A stretch of 47,346 nucleotides of DNA from Pseudomonadota bacterium. Lineage in GTDB: Bacteria; Pseudomonadota; Gammaproteobacteria; UBA1113. The DNA lies in the NCBI GenBank assembly GCA_021778015.1, contig JAJYCX010000016.1, forward strand, positions 1 to 47,346, in the 5' to 3' direction. Position numbers and translations under genes: made by a program. The notes beneath the pieces are model-generated. The model ran no database searches and had not been told where the DNA came from. It saw nothing but the letters and a program-made list of their open reading frames with translations. Positions 1-8,629 of the stretch are shown here, one piece after another (position 1 is the stretch's first letter; every line of letters starts with the position of its first letter).

Positions 1-578
1 CAAAAAAGTTTAAAATATTTATTTATACGAATTCCATTAATGGCAAGCAGAATAATTAATGGCGCTGCTATTATTTTTATTCCAGATGCAATTCCAAGTA
101 AAAGTGAGGCATAACCCTTCTTGTCTTTGTTTAATAAAAAAATAGAGGCGGACACTAGAAATACGACGGGTATTTCTGCACCGATTAATTTTCCTGACCA
201 AAAGGAAAAAGGGAAAGTCAAAAAAAGGAGCAAAACCAAAAGTTTGGTTCTTGCGCTATTTAGAGAGGCCATTAACAAGAGTGGTATTGACAAAAACAAA
301 ACCAAGAAAAAAAGTCTATCAACGAAACTGGTTGTTAATAGCTTTAAAAGAAACCAATAGATTGCTCCATAATTTAAGTAAGCGGCTGATTTATCCACTA
401 GGTCAATATTTTTAGCAGCAACCAGAAACCATAGCTCATCCGGCACCATTGCATGATAATTTAAAAATACCTCCATACTGTACAGGCAATAGATTAGAAA
501 AATGCTTATATAAGCACCGCGAGCATATTCTTCGGAAAAAAAGTCACATATCTTTTTACGAAAAAAATAGGTTGACAC
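1..578 (-). CDS. Membrane glycosyltransferase-like protein (GT-C type), 3' end beyond the left edge
   Basis: The minus strand is open from 578 to the window edge (192 codons, no stop). The start is GTG at 576-578, two bases after the stop of the upstream glycosyltransferase gene, with an AGGA ribosome site about eight bases before it. The translation begins MSTYFFRKKI and then shows hydrophobic segments (ISIFLIYCLYS, FFLVLFLSIPLLLMA, TKLLVLLLFLTF). An acidic PDELWFL motif follows the first segment, where GT-C glycosyltransferases carry their catalytic acid. After GtrA-type and GT2 genes, the expected role is the periplasmic glycosyltransferase that moves a sugar from undecaprenyl phosphate to LPS or O-antigen. 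That role is inferred from topology and context; the C-terminal half is not visible. Confidence 0.7.
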   Translation of the reverse strand, partial: MSTYFFRKKICDFFSEEYARGAYISIFLIYCLYSMEVFLNYHAMVPDELWFLVAAKNIDLVDKSAAYLNYGAIYWFLLKLLTTSFVDRLFFLVLFLSIPLLLMASLNSARTKLLVLLLFLTFPFSFWSGKLIGAEIPVVFLVSASIFLLNKDKKGYASLLLGIASGIKIIAAPLIILLAINGIRINKYFKLF

Positions 579-580
579 GC

Positions 581-1273
581 TTAAATTTCCTTTCGCAGAT
601 TAATACTGAACTCAACCGTGCGTTTAATGAATTTGTATTTTGATGTCCAGTCAACATTCCAATGCGAAACCCCATGTGCCCGTTCACCAAACTTGACTGG
701 AAATCGATAGACTTTGAGGCCTTGGGTTTGCGCCTGATAATAGGCATAAAGGTCTAGCGAAAAATCGTGGGGTGGCGAACTCCAGGACTCGAAAAATTTT
801 CGTGGAAACATCGTAGGCTGAGCATTGATATCCCACATGGGCTTAAACAGCAGCAGTGTTTCGAACACACTCATGCCGAAAGTAAACACGACATCGGCAA
901 ATGGGCGACCATAGCGTCGTCCCTTCACGAAGATGTTTGCGCCATGCTTTTCAAATAGCTCAAGACCTCTTAGTGTATCTTGTGGATCAGTCTGCATGTC
1001 CGCGTGTGTCCAACCTAAGATATCACCATTCGCAGCTTTGAGCCCTGATAGAATTCCAAAACCATAACCTTGATTTTTTTCAACATGCACGCTTCTACAG
1101 CCTGGATACATGGGCAATAGATTTAAGAGTACCTGAGATGTGTTATCGGTTGAACCATTATCCACCAATATGACTTCAACTTCTGACTTGGCGGCGAGCA
1201 CTTTGCATCGTTCTAGCAGTGAAGGTAGGTTTGCTGCTTCGTTGTAACAAGGAATAATCAATGAGAATTTCAT
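581..1273 (-). CDS. Family 2 glycosyltransferase, dolichol-phosphate-sugar synthase-like
   Basis: A 230-residue GT-A fold glycosyltransferase. The N-terminus MKFSLIIPCYNEAANLPSLL and the VDNGSTDNT motif near residue 38 bind the nucleotide sugar, and ADMQTDP near residue 91 supplies the acidic metal-binding site. It lacks the C-terminal membrane helices of GtrB/ArnC and ends after a basic segment, so it is probably soluble or peripheral. The start codon overlaps the stop of the GtrA gene by four bases (ATGA), which indicates translational coupling. The likely role is loading a sugar onto undecaprenyl phosphate for the membrane partner downstream. Donor and acceptor cannot be read from the sequence. 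Confidence 0.85.
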   Translation of the reverse strand: MKFSLIIPCYNEAANLPSLLERCKVLAAKSEVEVILVDNGSTDNTSQVLLNLLPMYPGCRSVHVEKNQGYGFGILSGLKAANGDILGWTHADMQTDPQDTLRGLELFEKHGANIFVKGRRYGRPFADVVFTFGMSVFETLLLFKPMWDINAQPTMFPRKFFESWSSPPHDFSLDLYAYYQAQTQGLKVYRFPVKFGERAHGVSHWNVDWTSKYKFIKRTVEFSINLRKEI

Positions 1274-1662
1274 AAGACCTCCGAAGTAATGTGTGACTTG
1301 AACACAAATAACTTCATGCCTAAGAAGTTCAGCATGGCAGAGATCCCCGTTGCAAGTAAAAAGGCGACAATCACATTAGCGAAAAATTTCAATGCCAATG
1401 AATTGATTAGTACGTTGGTTCCTAGTGTGATTCCATACAAGAGAGCAAATCGCCACACACTGCCTGGTGCATGTAACTTATGACCAAAAGTCCAGAAACG
1501 ATTGGCAAAATACGCAAACACTGTTCCGGTTAGGAAACCAATGGCCTTCGCTATATCGATACCTGCTATCCCAAGCCAAACCAAGCTTCGGTACGTACTA
1601 AAATCAACTAAAACCGTCAATGAGCCCACAATCAAAAAAATGCCAAATTCACGTTTGATCAT
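1270..1662 (-). CDS. GtrA family membrane protein
   Basis: A 130-residue protein with about four hydrophobic helices, the size and layout of the GtrA/DPMS1 family (for example FGIFLIVGSLTVLVDFSTY near the N-terminus and AYFANRFWTF in the middle). GtrA proteins are proposed to flip undecaprenyl-phosphate sugars or to help the partner glycosyltransferase. It overlaps both neighbours by four bases, giving the order NTase fusion - GtrA - GT2 - GT-C. That order resembles the GtrABC cassettes that modify O-antigen in phages and enterobacteria. The family call is fairly secure; the transported sugar is unknown. Confidence 0.8.
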   Translation of the reverse strand: MIKREFGIFLIVGSLTVLVDFSTYRSLVWLGIAGIDIAKAIGFLTGTVFAYFANRFWTFGHKLHAPGSVWRFALLYGITLGTNVLINSLALKFFANVIVAFLLATGISAMLNFLGMKLFVFKSHITSEVL

Positions 1663-3329
1663 GGTTTTTTCCCAGGTAGAGGTGGCAATGTGGTTTGGTA
1701 TCTTGCCTCAAGCGCTTTTAGCTTATCTTTGGGTACGTGCAGGTCTAGTTCTAAGCTATATGGATGGCTAGGCCATTTGTGTAAACAGGACTGCCAATAT
1801 TCAAAAGTGCGTAGGTCATTCGGTGTTCCCCAGCACAAGTAGTGCTCCACTTCGAATAATTCACAGCGCAGCCCAAGTTCAATAGCATCGTTGATGCAGG
1901 AGTCAAGATAAAATTCATTATTAATGCGGCCGTTGCGCGCAATTAAATGCGCTACAACGCGACGAAAATCTTCGGCACGGCGGAATGTAAATGTCCCTAA
2001 GACAATGGGATCAGATGCAGGATTATCGAGTGGTGTTTTAACGGAGATCGATCGGATTTGTTTCCCTTCAACGTCGATCCAGCCGAACATTTTCGGATGA
2101 CGTACCGCATTGGGGTAGCCACGCACACCCCAAACAATGACATCCACATCTGGGTTATTGACCAATGCTTCAAAAGAGTGAGAGTCATATAATGCAGCGC
2201 TGTCACAAGCGCCAATAGTGATAGGTTCGGGGACATTAGCGACTTCATTTTCTAATGCCTCTAAGCCAATCAAAGCTGTACAGGCTTGACCTTCAGTAAC
2301 GCCACTGATCGTTTTGATGATCGACTTTGGGTAAAGCCGCTTAAGTTCGATCAAAGCATCCTCGTACCCAGGCATATCGATTCTCAATACAAAAACAAGT
2401 TGTTCAGCAGGAGGTAAGTCATGTGTTGCTTGTGCAACCATAGGTAATCCCGAAACAGGAATCAATGGTTTTGTCAATGTATAACCTTCATTAGCAAAAC
2501 GCTGGCCCAGGCCTGCCATCAGAACAATCACAGAACCTTGGCGCTTGGGTTCTTCTTGTGCTGGAATTATCAGGCGTCTAAAGGCATCAGACCAGGTATT
2601 ATATTCAGTAATGTCTTCTGGTGTTCCCCATTGCATGAAATGTTGCAGTGGATAAACAACTACGGGCTGATCATTGGCAAGAAGTGGCTTATAAGCAAGG
2701 CTGACATAATATTCGCCACCCACATTAAGATCTTGCTCCATCGTAGCATGAAAAGCATTACCCATAATTTGAGCGGATGCAAAGTAATACGTTCCACTGG
2801 AGGCATATTCCTCCATGCGGTTATTGGTATAGGGCTGTTTTTCTTGAATATCTTGAACCCACCCATTGTATTCACGCATATAGGCATAGTTTGTATTACC
2901 CAGCGTGTGGGGGTGGAAACCTTTATATGCGGGTATTGCTCCGGCACAAGTAGTTTCTTTTACAAATTGTTTAAAGTGCTCCCAATCCCAGTAACAAGTA
3001 AAATCGCAGTAATTCACCACGACTGGCTGGGTTGGATCAAGCAAATGTTCGATCTGTAGCACAGCATGGATTGGGCCTAGTTTATGAGGAGGAATACCCA
3101 CGACCAATCCAGAAGGGCAATACTCTCTTAAGGTTGCTTCCATTTGATAAGTGGGTTCATTCAGATGTTCTTGGTTGCAGATAAAGATGAAATTATTTTC
3201 GCCAGGAAACATGTCGATAACATGTGCAATGATTGGTTTACCATCAACTTTGATGAGTGGCTTAGGGATTTTATATCCGGCTCGACGAAAGCGTTCACCG
3301 AAACCGGACATCGGGACAACTATTTGCAC
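1659..3329 (-). CDS. Tandem sugar-nucleotidyltransferase-like protein (two NTase domains)
   Basis: A 556-residue protein with two copies of a nucleotidyltransferase domain. Domain 1 (about 1-255) has PMSGFGERFRRAGYKIPKP; domain 2 (about 265-556) has LMAGLGQRFANEGYTLTKP. Both keep the glycine-rich G-x-G-x-R loop, the downstream lysine of the KPLI motif, and an acidic position at the expected metal site (VNYCDFT and IGACDSA), so both may be active. Single-domain relatives of about 250 residues form NDP-sugars from sugar 1-phosphates. The start is GTG at 3327-3329, supported by GAGG five bases upstream. It heads the Gtr-like operon and may supply its activated sugar. Substrates are not identifiable. 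Confidence 0.75.
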   Translation of the reverse strand: MQIVVPMSGFGERFRRAGYKIPKPLIKVDGKPIIAHVIDMFPGENNFIFICNQEHLNEPTYQMEATLREYCPSGLVVGIPPHKLGPIHAVLQIEHLLDPTQPVVVNYCDFTCYWDWEHFKQFVKETTCAGAIPAYKGFHPHTLGNTNYAYMREYNGWVQDIQEKQPYTNNRMEEYASSGTYYFASAQIMGNAFHATMEQDLNVGGEYYVSLAYKPLLANDQPVVVYPLQHFMQWGTPEDITEYNTWSDAFRRLIIPAQEEPKRQGSVIVLMAGLGQRFANEGYTLTKPLIPVSGLPMVAQATHDLPPAEQLVFVLRIDMPGYEDALIELKRLYPKSIIKTISGVTEGQACTALIGLEALENEVANVPEPITIGACDSAALYDSHSFEALVNNPDVDVIVWGVRGYPNAVRHPKMFGWIDVEGKQIRSISVKTPLDNPASDPIVLGTFTFRRAEDFRRVVAHLIARNGRINNEFYLDSCINDAIELGLRCELFEVEHYLCWGTPNDLRTFEYWQSCLHKWPSHPYSLELDLHVPKDKLKALEARYQTTLPPLPGKKP

Positions 3330-3412
3330 GAAAACCTCATCTTTTGTGGTTGCTAGGTATTTTAGTGTCCTAACTGACTAGATTTTTTCCAGTCCTTTAC
3401 TATTGAGACACA

Positions 3413-3441
3413 ATTTTAACATTTCGGAACATGTATATCAA
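3413..3441 (-). promoter_or_regulatory. Sigma-70 promoter of the NTase/GtrA/GT operon
   Basis: Read on the minus strand, the -35 is TTGATA (3436-3441), the spacer is 17 bases and the -10 is TAAAAT (3413-3418). Each box matches five of six consensus bases. Transcription would start near 3406, leaving a leader of about 77 bases before the GTG at 3329. Confidence 0.6.
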
Positions 3442-3482
3442 ATGGCCTTGATCTCAAACGAGGTGAAAGAAGATGGCTATTC

Positions 3483-3626
3483 TCAAGCATGTTTGTCTAG
3501 GAAATGTACATAATTGTGGCGTAGAAGTTTTGTTCCAAAGGATACGAGTAGAGCTAAAAGGTTAAATATGCAAATAGGATAATATAAAGAATAGCCAAGC
3601 AATTGCAATGCAACTAGGGTCATCAC
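3483..3626 (-). pseudogene. Short hydrophobic reading frame, possible remnant of a membrane-protein gene
   Basis: A minus-strand frame of 47 codons starts at GTG (3626) or ATG (3623) and ends at TGA (3483-3485). It encodes a hydrophobic helix (MTLVALQLLGYSLYYPICIF), then NLLALLVSFGTKLL and a polar tail. No ribosome site is visible, and the upstream frame is closed by a stop five codons before the GTG. It could be the 3' remnant of a polysaccharide membrane-protein gene lost at the junction of the two divergent operons. A small membrane protein or chance are also possible. Confidence 0.25.
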
Positions 3627-3672
3627 AGAAATAATGCTTTAAAATGGATCAGGTTAATTTTTAGTCAAAATG

Positions 3673-3702
3673 TAGACCCGGCCCTTAATTTTATGTTAAA
3701 AT
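3673..3702 (+). promoter_or_regulatory. Candidate promoter of the rfbB operon
   Basis: TAGACC (3673-3678), an 18-base spacer and TAAAAT (3697-3702) lie upstream of rfbB. A second TATAAT at 3715-3720 has no good -35 and would start the RNA downstream of the ribosome site (GGAG at 3722-3725), so the first pair is preferred. The divergent spacer 3330-3732 otherwise holds the minus-strand promoter and the short hydrophobic frame. Confidence 0.35.
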
Positions 3703-3732
3703 ACAGCCCATTGTTATAATTGGAGTGTTTTT

Positions 3733-4773
3733 ATGTCACGAACTCGGAATGTTTTAGTTACAGGGGCAGCAGGGTTTATTGGTAGCCATTTTGTAGAATA
3801 CTTCCTTTCCGTAGACAAGAATGTCAGAATATGGAGTTATGACAAGCTAACGTATGCTGGAACTTTAGATAATCTAGAGCCCGTTCAGAATAATCCGCGC
3901 CATACTTTTGTGCACGGGGATATTTGTGATCCACAAAAAATAGCTTCACTTTTAAGACTACACCAAATAGACACTATTGTGCACTTTGCAGCAGAATCTC
4001 ATGTGGATAATTCAATTGAGTCCCCCGCTATTTTTTTTGAAACAAATCTCTTGGGAACTTTAAACCTATTACAACAAGCAAAAGAGTATTGGCTCGATGA
4101 GATGCACTGGTCCGAGGAAAATTGTCTTTTCCACCATGTCTCTACCGATGAAGTATACGGTTCTTTAACGGTTGATGAAGCAGCCTTTACTGAAACTACA
4201 CCTTACGCGCCGAATTCCCCATATGCCGCGTCAAAAGCTAGTTCTAACCACGTAGTACGTGCATACAATAAAACATTTGGACTGCCAGTTACCATTTCCA
4301 ATTGTTCAAATAACTATGGGCCACGCCAGCATTCAGAAAAACTTATTCCTACAACGATTCGTTGTTGTTTGCAGCAAAAACCTATTCCCGTATATGGAAA
4401 TGGTCAGAATCAACGTGATTGGTTATATGTTACTGATCATTGCATGGCTATTCATGCAATATTACAACAAGGTGGAGTGGGGGAAGTCTATAATATTGGC
4501 GGTGGTTATGATGTAGATAACTTGACCTTGATTAAAGCCATTTGTCGTGTAATGGATAAGCGCTTTCCCGCCCACGCACCACACGAAAATCTTATTCATT
4601 TTGTTACTGATCGCAAGGGGCATGACTTTCGTTATGCCATAGACAATACGAAAATTAATCGTGATTTGTCGTGGAGCCCTGAAACAGAGCCGGATATAGG
4701 GCTGGAAAAAACTGTAGCGTCATACATGGTAGAGAGAGAAATAGAGAAAGAAATAGAGAAAGAAATAAAGTAA
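3733..4773 (+). CDS. rfbB: dTDP-glucose 4,6-dehydratase
   Basis: RfbB (RmlB) converts dTDP-glucose to dTDP-4-keto-6-deoxyglucose with bound NAD. The 346 residues show the Rossmann motif GAAGFIGSHF near the start, STDEVYG with the dehydratase acids near residue 138, the YAASK catalytic Tyr/Lys near 163-167, and a C-terminal substrate-binding domain. The size is usual for the family. The last residues form an odd acidic/basic tail (EREIEKEIEKEIEKEIK) written by a 12-bp tandem repeat. The stop overlaps the pgi start (TAATG). In this operon the product feeds two aminotransferases rather than rhamnose synthesis, since rfbC and rfbD are absent from the window. Confidence 0.95.
   Translation: MSRTRNVLVTGAAGFIGSHFVEYFLSVDKNVRIWSYDKLTYAGTLDNLEPVQNNPRHTFVHGDICDPQKIASLLRLHQIDTIVHFAAESHVDNSIESPAIFFETNLLGTLNLLQQAKEYWLDEMHWSEENCLFHHVSTDEVYGSLTVDEAAFTETTPYAPNSPYAASKASSNHVVRAYNKTFGLPVTISNCSNNYGPRQHSEKLIPTTIRCCLQQKPIPVYGNGQNQRDWLYVTDHCMAIHAILQQGGVGEVYNIGGGYDVDNLTLIKAICRVMDKRFPAHAPHENLIHFVTDRKGHDFRYAIDNTKINRDLSWSPETEPDIGLEKTVASYMVEREIEKEIEKEIK
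4733..4771 (+). repeat. 12-bp tandem repeat at the 3' end of rfbB
   Basis: About three copies of GAGAAAGAAATA (the first imperfect) encode the EKEIEKEI tail of RfbB and run up to the pgi start codon. Being a multiple of three, copy-number change would alter tail length and leave the frame intact. Confidence 0.7.
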
Positions 4774-6230
4774 TGTTAAAGACACCGTTGCTTTCACAAA
4801 CTGCTGAATGGTCTTTATTACAAGATCATGCCAATGATATTAGTCAATATCCTTTGACCAGTATTTTGTCGCAAACAAATATGAAGTCTAAGCTGCAATT
4901 AGAAGTTGCCGGTATTCACTGTGATTTTAGTAAAAACCATGTTACGCAGAAAACATTAGAATTACTAGAAAATTTATGCCAAACTCGCGCAGCCATGCAA
5001 TACTTTTGTGGGATGGAACAAGGCGCCATCGTGAATGTTTCAGAAAAAAAACAAGCTTTGCACATGGCCTTACGCAATCCAGAATATTCATTAGAACCTG
5101 TAAGAACTATTGTAGAACAAGCATTAGAGAAAATGAAAAGCCTAACGCGTTTCATTCATGAACAACATCGCAATGCCTCTATCCAGCATATTGTTACTTT
5201 AGGTATTGGCGGTTCGAGTGCGGGGGCCAAATTATTAACGGAAGCTTTAGAAAAATATCATGTTACTGAATTGTCTTTTCATTTTATTGAGAGTGTTGAT
5301 CCTTTTGAATTAAGCTCCATTTTAAAAAAAATTAATATTAATAATACTGTATTTATCGTTTCTTCAAAATCATTTGTAACAGACGAAACACAGACAAATT
5401 TTTCTAGTTTATGCCAAGCGATTGGGGCTGGTGAAAATTTTATAAAAACCCGATGTATTGCCATTACGGCAAATGAAGAAAAAGCGCTGTCTTATGGTTT
5501 TAGCGCAGAGCATATTTTATCTATCCCCGATTGGGTTGGAGGCCGTTTTTCTATCTGGTCTAGTGTGGGATTTCCATTGATGCTGGCTATAGGCATCGAA
5601 CATTTCAATGATTTCCTGCAAGGCGCACGAGCAATGGATGAACATTGCTTGACAGAAGATTTTTTTCAAAATCCGGCACTCCTGCTTGCGGCAATGGATT
5701 GCTGGTACATTAATTTTTTACACGCACACAGTCGAGCCGTTATTGTTTACAGTAGCCAACTGGCGAATTTAATTAATTATTTACAGCAGCTTATTATGGA
5801 AAGCAATGGGAAATCACTGTCTATGGCGGGTGACCCTTTAGATTATCACACAAGCCCAATTATTTGGGGTGGAATTGGGCCCAATAGCCAGCATAGCTTT
5901 CAGCAATTGCTGATGGAAGGCTCCCATCTAGTGCCAATTGATATCATTCTACCACGAACAACCAGCACACATTTTACGTTACAGCATTCTCAGTTGGTGC
6001 GGCATGGGTTGGCACAATCTGAAGCGCTCACATTTGGATTGGGCAATAAGGGCCAGCCGCATAATTTATTTTCATTTGATTCAATATGTCCTAAAACTCT
6101 GGGATCTTTATTGGCGCTTTACGAGCACAGAACGGTATTAATGGCCGCGCTATGGGGGATTAATCCTTTTGATCAACCTGGCGTGGCTTTAGTGAAACAA
6201 TTACTGAAAAAAGAAGGGGTCAATCCATGA
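4773..6230 (+). CDS. pgi: Glucose-6-phosphate isomerase
   Basis: A 485-residue phosphoglucose isomerase interconverting glucose-6-P and fructose-6-P. Diagnostic segments are [13 protein letters not shown] near residue 144 (sugar-phosphate loop), [14 protein letters not shown] near 196, the PGI signature [14 protein letters not shown] near 253, MESNGKS near 345, and [16 protein letters not shown] near 371. It is shorter than the 549-residue E. coli enzyme but close to the compact bacterial form. It overlaps rfbB by one base and rfbA by four. Placing pgi between rfbB and rfbA ties central carbon flow (via glucose-6-P and glucose-1-P) to dTDP-sugar supply. Confidence 0.95.
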   Translation: MLKTPLLSQTAEWSLLQDHANDISQYPLTSILSQTNMKSKLQLEVAGIHCDFSKNHVTQKTLELLENLCQTRAAMQYFCGMEQGAIVNVSEKKQALHMALRNPEYSLEPVRTIVEQALEKMKSLTRFIHEQHRNASIQHIVTLGIGGSSAGAKLLTEALEKYHVTELSFHFIESVDPFELSSILKKININNTVFIVSSKSFVTDETQTNFSSLCQAIGAGENFIKTRCIAITANEEKALSYGFSAEHILSIPDWVGGRFSIWSSVGFPLMLAIGIEHFNDFLQGARAMDEHCLTEDFFQNPALLLAAMDCWYINFLHAHSRAVIVYSSQLANLINYLQQLIMESNGKSLSMAGDPLDYHTSPIIWGGIGPNSQHSFQQLLMEGSHLVPIDIILPRTTSTHFTLQHSQLVRHGLAQSEALTFGLGNKGQPHNLFSFDSICPKTLGSLLALYEHRTVLMAALWGINPFDQPGVALVKQLLKKEGVNP

Positions 6231-7135
6231 AAGGTATCATTTTAGCTGGCGGTAGCGGTACACGGCTTTATCCATTGACTTTGGCTATTAGCAAACAATT
6301 ATTACCGGTGTATGATAAACCTATGATTTATTATCCGCTGTCAACATTATTATTGGCGGGAATCCGTGATATTCTTATATTATCGACTCCGCGTGATTTA
6401 CCTCAATATAAAGCACTTCTAGGTGATGGCCAACAATGGGGGGTAAAATTCTCCTATAAAGAACAACCTGCACCAGAAGGATTGGCCCAAGCCTTTATCC
6501 TGGGAGAAGAATTTATTGGTGATGATAGTGTCGCCTTGATTTTAGGAGATAACATTTTTTATGGAGCGCATTTAACCACAACATTGCAAAACGCCAGTCG
6601 AAATATTTCAGGGGCAGAAATATTTGCTTATTATGTTACTCAGCCAGAGCGATATGGTGTGGTTGAATTCGATCAGCAAGGGCGAGTAATTTCTATAGAA
6701 GAAAAACCGAAGACGCCTAAATCAAATTTTGCTGTCACCGGGCTTTACTTTTTTGACAATAAAGTTATTGATTATGCGCACAAAGTTACGCCATCTGCTA
6801 GGGGAGAGTTAGAGATTATAGATGTCATTATGTCATACTTACAAGCAGGGACACTACAAGTTGAAATCTTAGGGCGTGGAACGGCGTGGTTAGACACGGG
6901 TACACATGCTTCTCTTATGCAAGCCGCACATTTTATTGAAACCATAGAATCTCGCCAGGGTCTAAAAGTAGGTTGTCCAGAAGAAGTGGTCTGGTCACAG
7001 GGTTATATTGATGATCAACAATTAATAAAATTGGCGGGAAACTTGAAAAATACGAATTATTCAGAGTATTTACTATCAGTCTTAAAGCATCCTATGCCAA
7101 AGAAGATATCTGTTAAAGAGGGTATCATAGCATGA
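6227..7135 (+). CDS. rfbA: Glucose-1-phosphate thymidylyltransferase
   Basis: RfbA (RmlA) joins dTTP and glucose-1-phosphate to make dTDP-glucose, the substrate of RfbB. The 302 residues begin with the classic signature [14 protein letters not shown] and [24 protein letters not shown] near residue 105 carries the metal-binding Asp, and EEKP near 160 contacts sugar. The length matches the family. The start overlaps pgi by four bases (ATGA), and the stop overlaps fdtA by four. Confidence 0.95.
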   Translation: MKGIILAGGSGTRLYPLTLAISKQLLPVYDKPMIYYPLSTLLLAGIRDILILSTPRDLPQYKALLGDGQQWGVKFSYKEQPAPEGLAQAFILGEEFIGDDSVALILGDNIFYGAHLTTTLQNASRNISGAEIFAYYVTQPERYGVVEFDQQGRVISIEEKPKTPKSNFAVTGLYFFDNKVIDYAHKVTPSARGELEIIDVIMSYLQAGTLQVEILGRGTAWLDTGTHASLMQAAHFIETIESRQGLKVGCPEEVVWSQGYIDDQQLIKLAGNLKNTNYSEYLLSVLKHPMPKKISVKEGIIA

Positions 7136-7533
7136 TGAACGGATATGAGCTCGTTAAAATCCCCAGTTTTATCGATGAACGCGGAGGCCTCTCATTTGTT
7201 GAATGTGGGCAGCTGCTACCTTTTAGTGTGCAGCGTGTTTATTGGCTTTACGAGTTTAAAAAATCTCGCGGTGGGCACGCACATAAAAATTTAAAGCAAT
7301 TTATTTTTTGCACCCATGGAAGTGTAGATATTTTATTGGATAATGGTAAAGATAATACGATTGTTACACTAAGCTCGCCAGATATAGGGCTGCATATTTT
7401 CGAACCCCTTTGGCGTGAAATAAACGATTTCAAAAATAACCCTCAGTTGGTTATATTGGCGTCTGATCTTTATCAAGAAGAAGACTATATTAAGACATAT
7501 GAGGAGTTTAAACGATGGAAGTCGCATTCCTAA
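7132..7533 (+). CDS. dTDP-4-keto-6-deoxyglucose 3,4-ketoisomerase (FdtA/QdtA family cupin)
   Basis: A 133-residue single-cupin protein of the FdtA/WxcM-C family. These enzymes move the keto group of dTDP-4-keto-6-deoxyglucose from C4 to C3, which prepares a 3-amino sugar. Visible motifs are [10 protein letters not shown] near the N-terminus, the paired active-site histidines in [11 protein letters not shown] (about 47-57), [10 protein letters not shown], and [12 protein letters not shown]. FdtA (galacto product) and QdtA (gluco product) differ at few active-site residues, and I cannot tell which this is. The start ATGATG overlaps rfbA by four bases, and its end overlaps the aminotransferase gene by 19 bases. 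Confidence 0.85.
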   Translation: MMNGYELVKIPSFIDERGGLSFVECGQLLPFSVQRVYWLYEFKKSRGGHAHKNLKQFIFCTHGSVDILLDNGKDNTIVTLSSPDIGLHIFEPLWREINDFKNNPQLVILASDLYQEEDYIKTYEEFKRWKSHS

Positions 7534-8618
7534 ACCTAAAAAAAGCTTATGCTGAATTAAAGAATGATCTAGATTGTTTGTGGCAAGACCTGCACAATGA
7601 TGGATCTTATATTTTGGGCTCTAGATTGGAAACATTTGAAAAAGAATTCGCTGAATATTTAGGTGTAAAACATGTCATTGGTGTAGCCAATGGGCTAGAT
7701 GCTTTAACGCTGAGCCTGAACGCTTTAGGCATTGGTGCTGGCGATGAAGTGATTGTCCCGGCGCATACTTTTATCGCATCTTGGCTTGCCATTTCGGAAA
7801 GCGGAGCAATTCCTGTTCCTGTTGAAGTTAATATGAAGGATTATCTTTTAGATACCTCTAAGATTGAAGCCGCAATAACACCGCGTACACGTGCTATTAT
7901 GCCGGTGCATCTTTACGGGCGTGTCTGTGATATGTCGAAAATAACGGCGCTAGCACAACGATATCATCTAAAAGTGATAGAGGATGCTGCCCAAGCCCAT
8001 GGGGCCTTTGAATCCGTAAGTGGTAAAAAAGCGGGGACATTTGGCGATGTGGCTTGCTTTAGTTTTTATCCGGGAAAAAATTTAGGTTGTTTTGGTGATG
8101 GTGGCTGCATAACGACCAATGATGATGAAACAGCGGAAAAAATACGATTACTCCGTAATTATGGCAGTAAAGTACGCTATGAGCATGAAATAAAAGGTAA
8201 GAATAGTCGATTAGATGACTTACAAGCAGGGGTACTTTCAATAAAATTGAAACACTTAGAAACTTGGAATGCACGACGACAAAAAATAGCTAAAATTTAT
8301 CTGAAAGAACTTCAGGGTGTGGGCGATTTAGTTTTACCCGAAGACGAACCAGGCCATGTATGGCATATTTTTTCCGTATTAACGCCGCAACGAGAAAAAT
8401 TAAGAGCTTTTTTAACAGCGGCGGGAGTTGGCGTGATAATCCATTATCCTAAACCTATTTACCGTCAACTGGCTTATCAAAATACACCATCTGCCGAAAT
8501 AGGATTTCAAAATACGGATAAGATCTCCAGTGAAATTTTAAGTTTACCGATGGGACCACATTTGGAAGTCGAAGAAGCACTATTTTGTGTGCAGACAATA
8601 AAAACATTTTTTAAGTAA
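7515..8618 (+). CDS. dTDP-3-amino-3,6-dideoxyhexose aminotransferase (FdtB/QdtB-like, DegT/DnrJ family)
   Basis: A 367-residue PLP-dependent sugar aminotransferase. GVANGLDAL (near residue 56) binds PLP phosphate, VIEDAAQAHGA (near 154) holds the ring-stacking Asp, and SFYPGKNLGCFGDGG (near 182) contains the Schiff-base lysine. It lies next to the ketoisomerase, so its substrate should be the 3-keto sugar, giving dTDP-Fuc3N or dTDP-Qui3N. An N-acyltransferase normally completes this pathway; the hexapeptide protein at 21287-22024 is the best candidate here. Confidence 0.85.
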   Translation: MEVAFLNLKKAYAELKNDLDCLWQDLHNDGSYILGSRLETFEKEFAEYLGVKHVIGVANGLDALTLSLNALGIGAGDEVIVPAHTFIASWLAISESGAIPVPVEVNMKDYLLDTSKIEAAITPRTRAIMPVHLYGRVCDMSKITALAQRYHLKVIEDAAQAHGAFESVSGKKAGTFGDVACFSFYPGKNLGCFGDGGCITTNDDETAEKIRLLRNYGSKVRYEHEIKGKNSRLDDLQAGVLSIKLKHLETWNARRQKIAKIYLKELQGVGDLVLPEDEPGHVWHIFSVLTPQREKLRAFLTAAGVGVIIHYPKPIYRQLAYQNTPSAEIGFQNTDKISSEILSLPMGPHLEVEEALFCVQTIKTFFK

Positions 8619-8629
8619 TTGAGATATCG

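Noticed and set aside
2538-3059. 173-codon plus-strand frame opposite the tandem NTase gene
   Set aside because: It lies wholly antisense to a convincing gene, has no ribosome site, and its translation has no recognisable motif.
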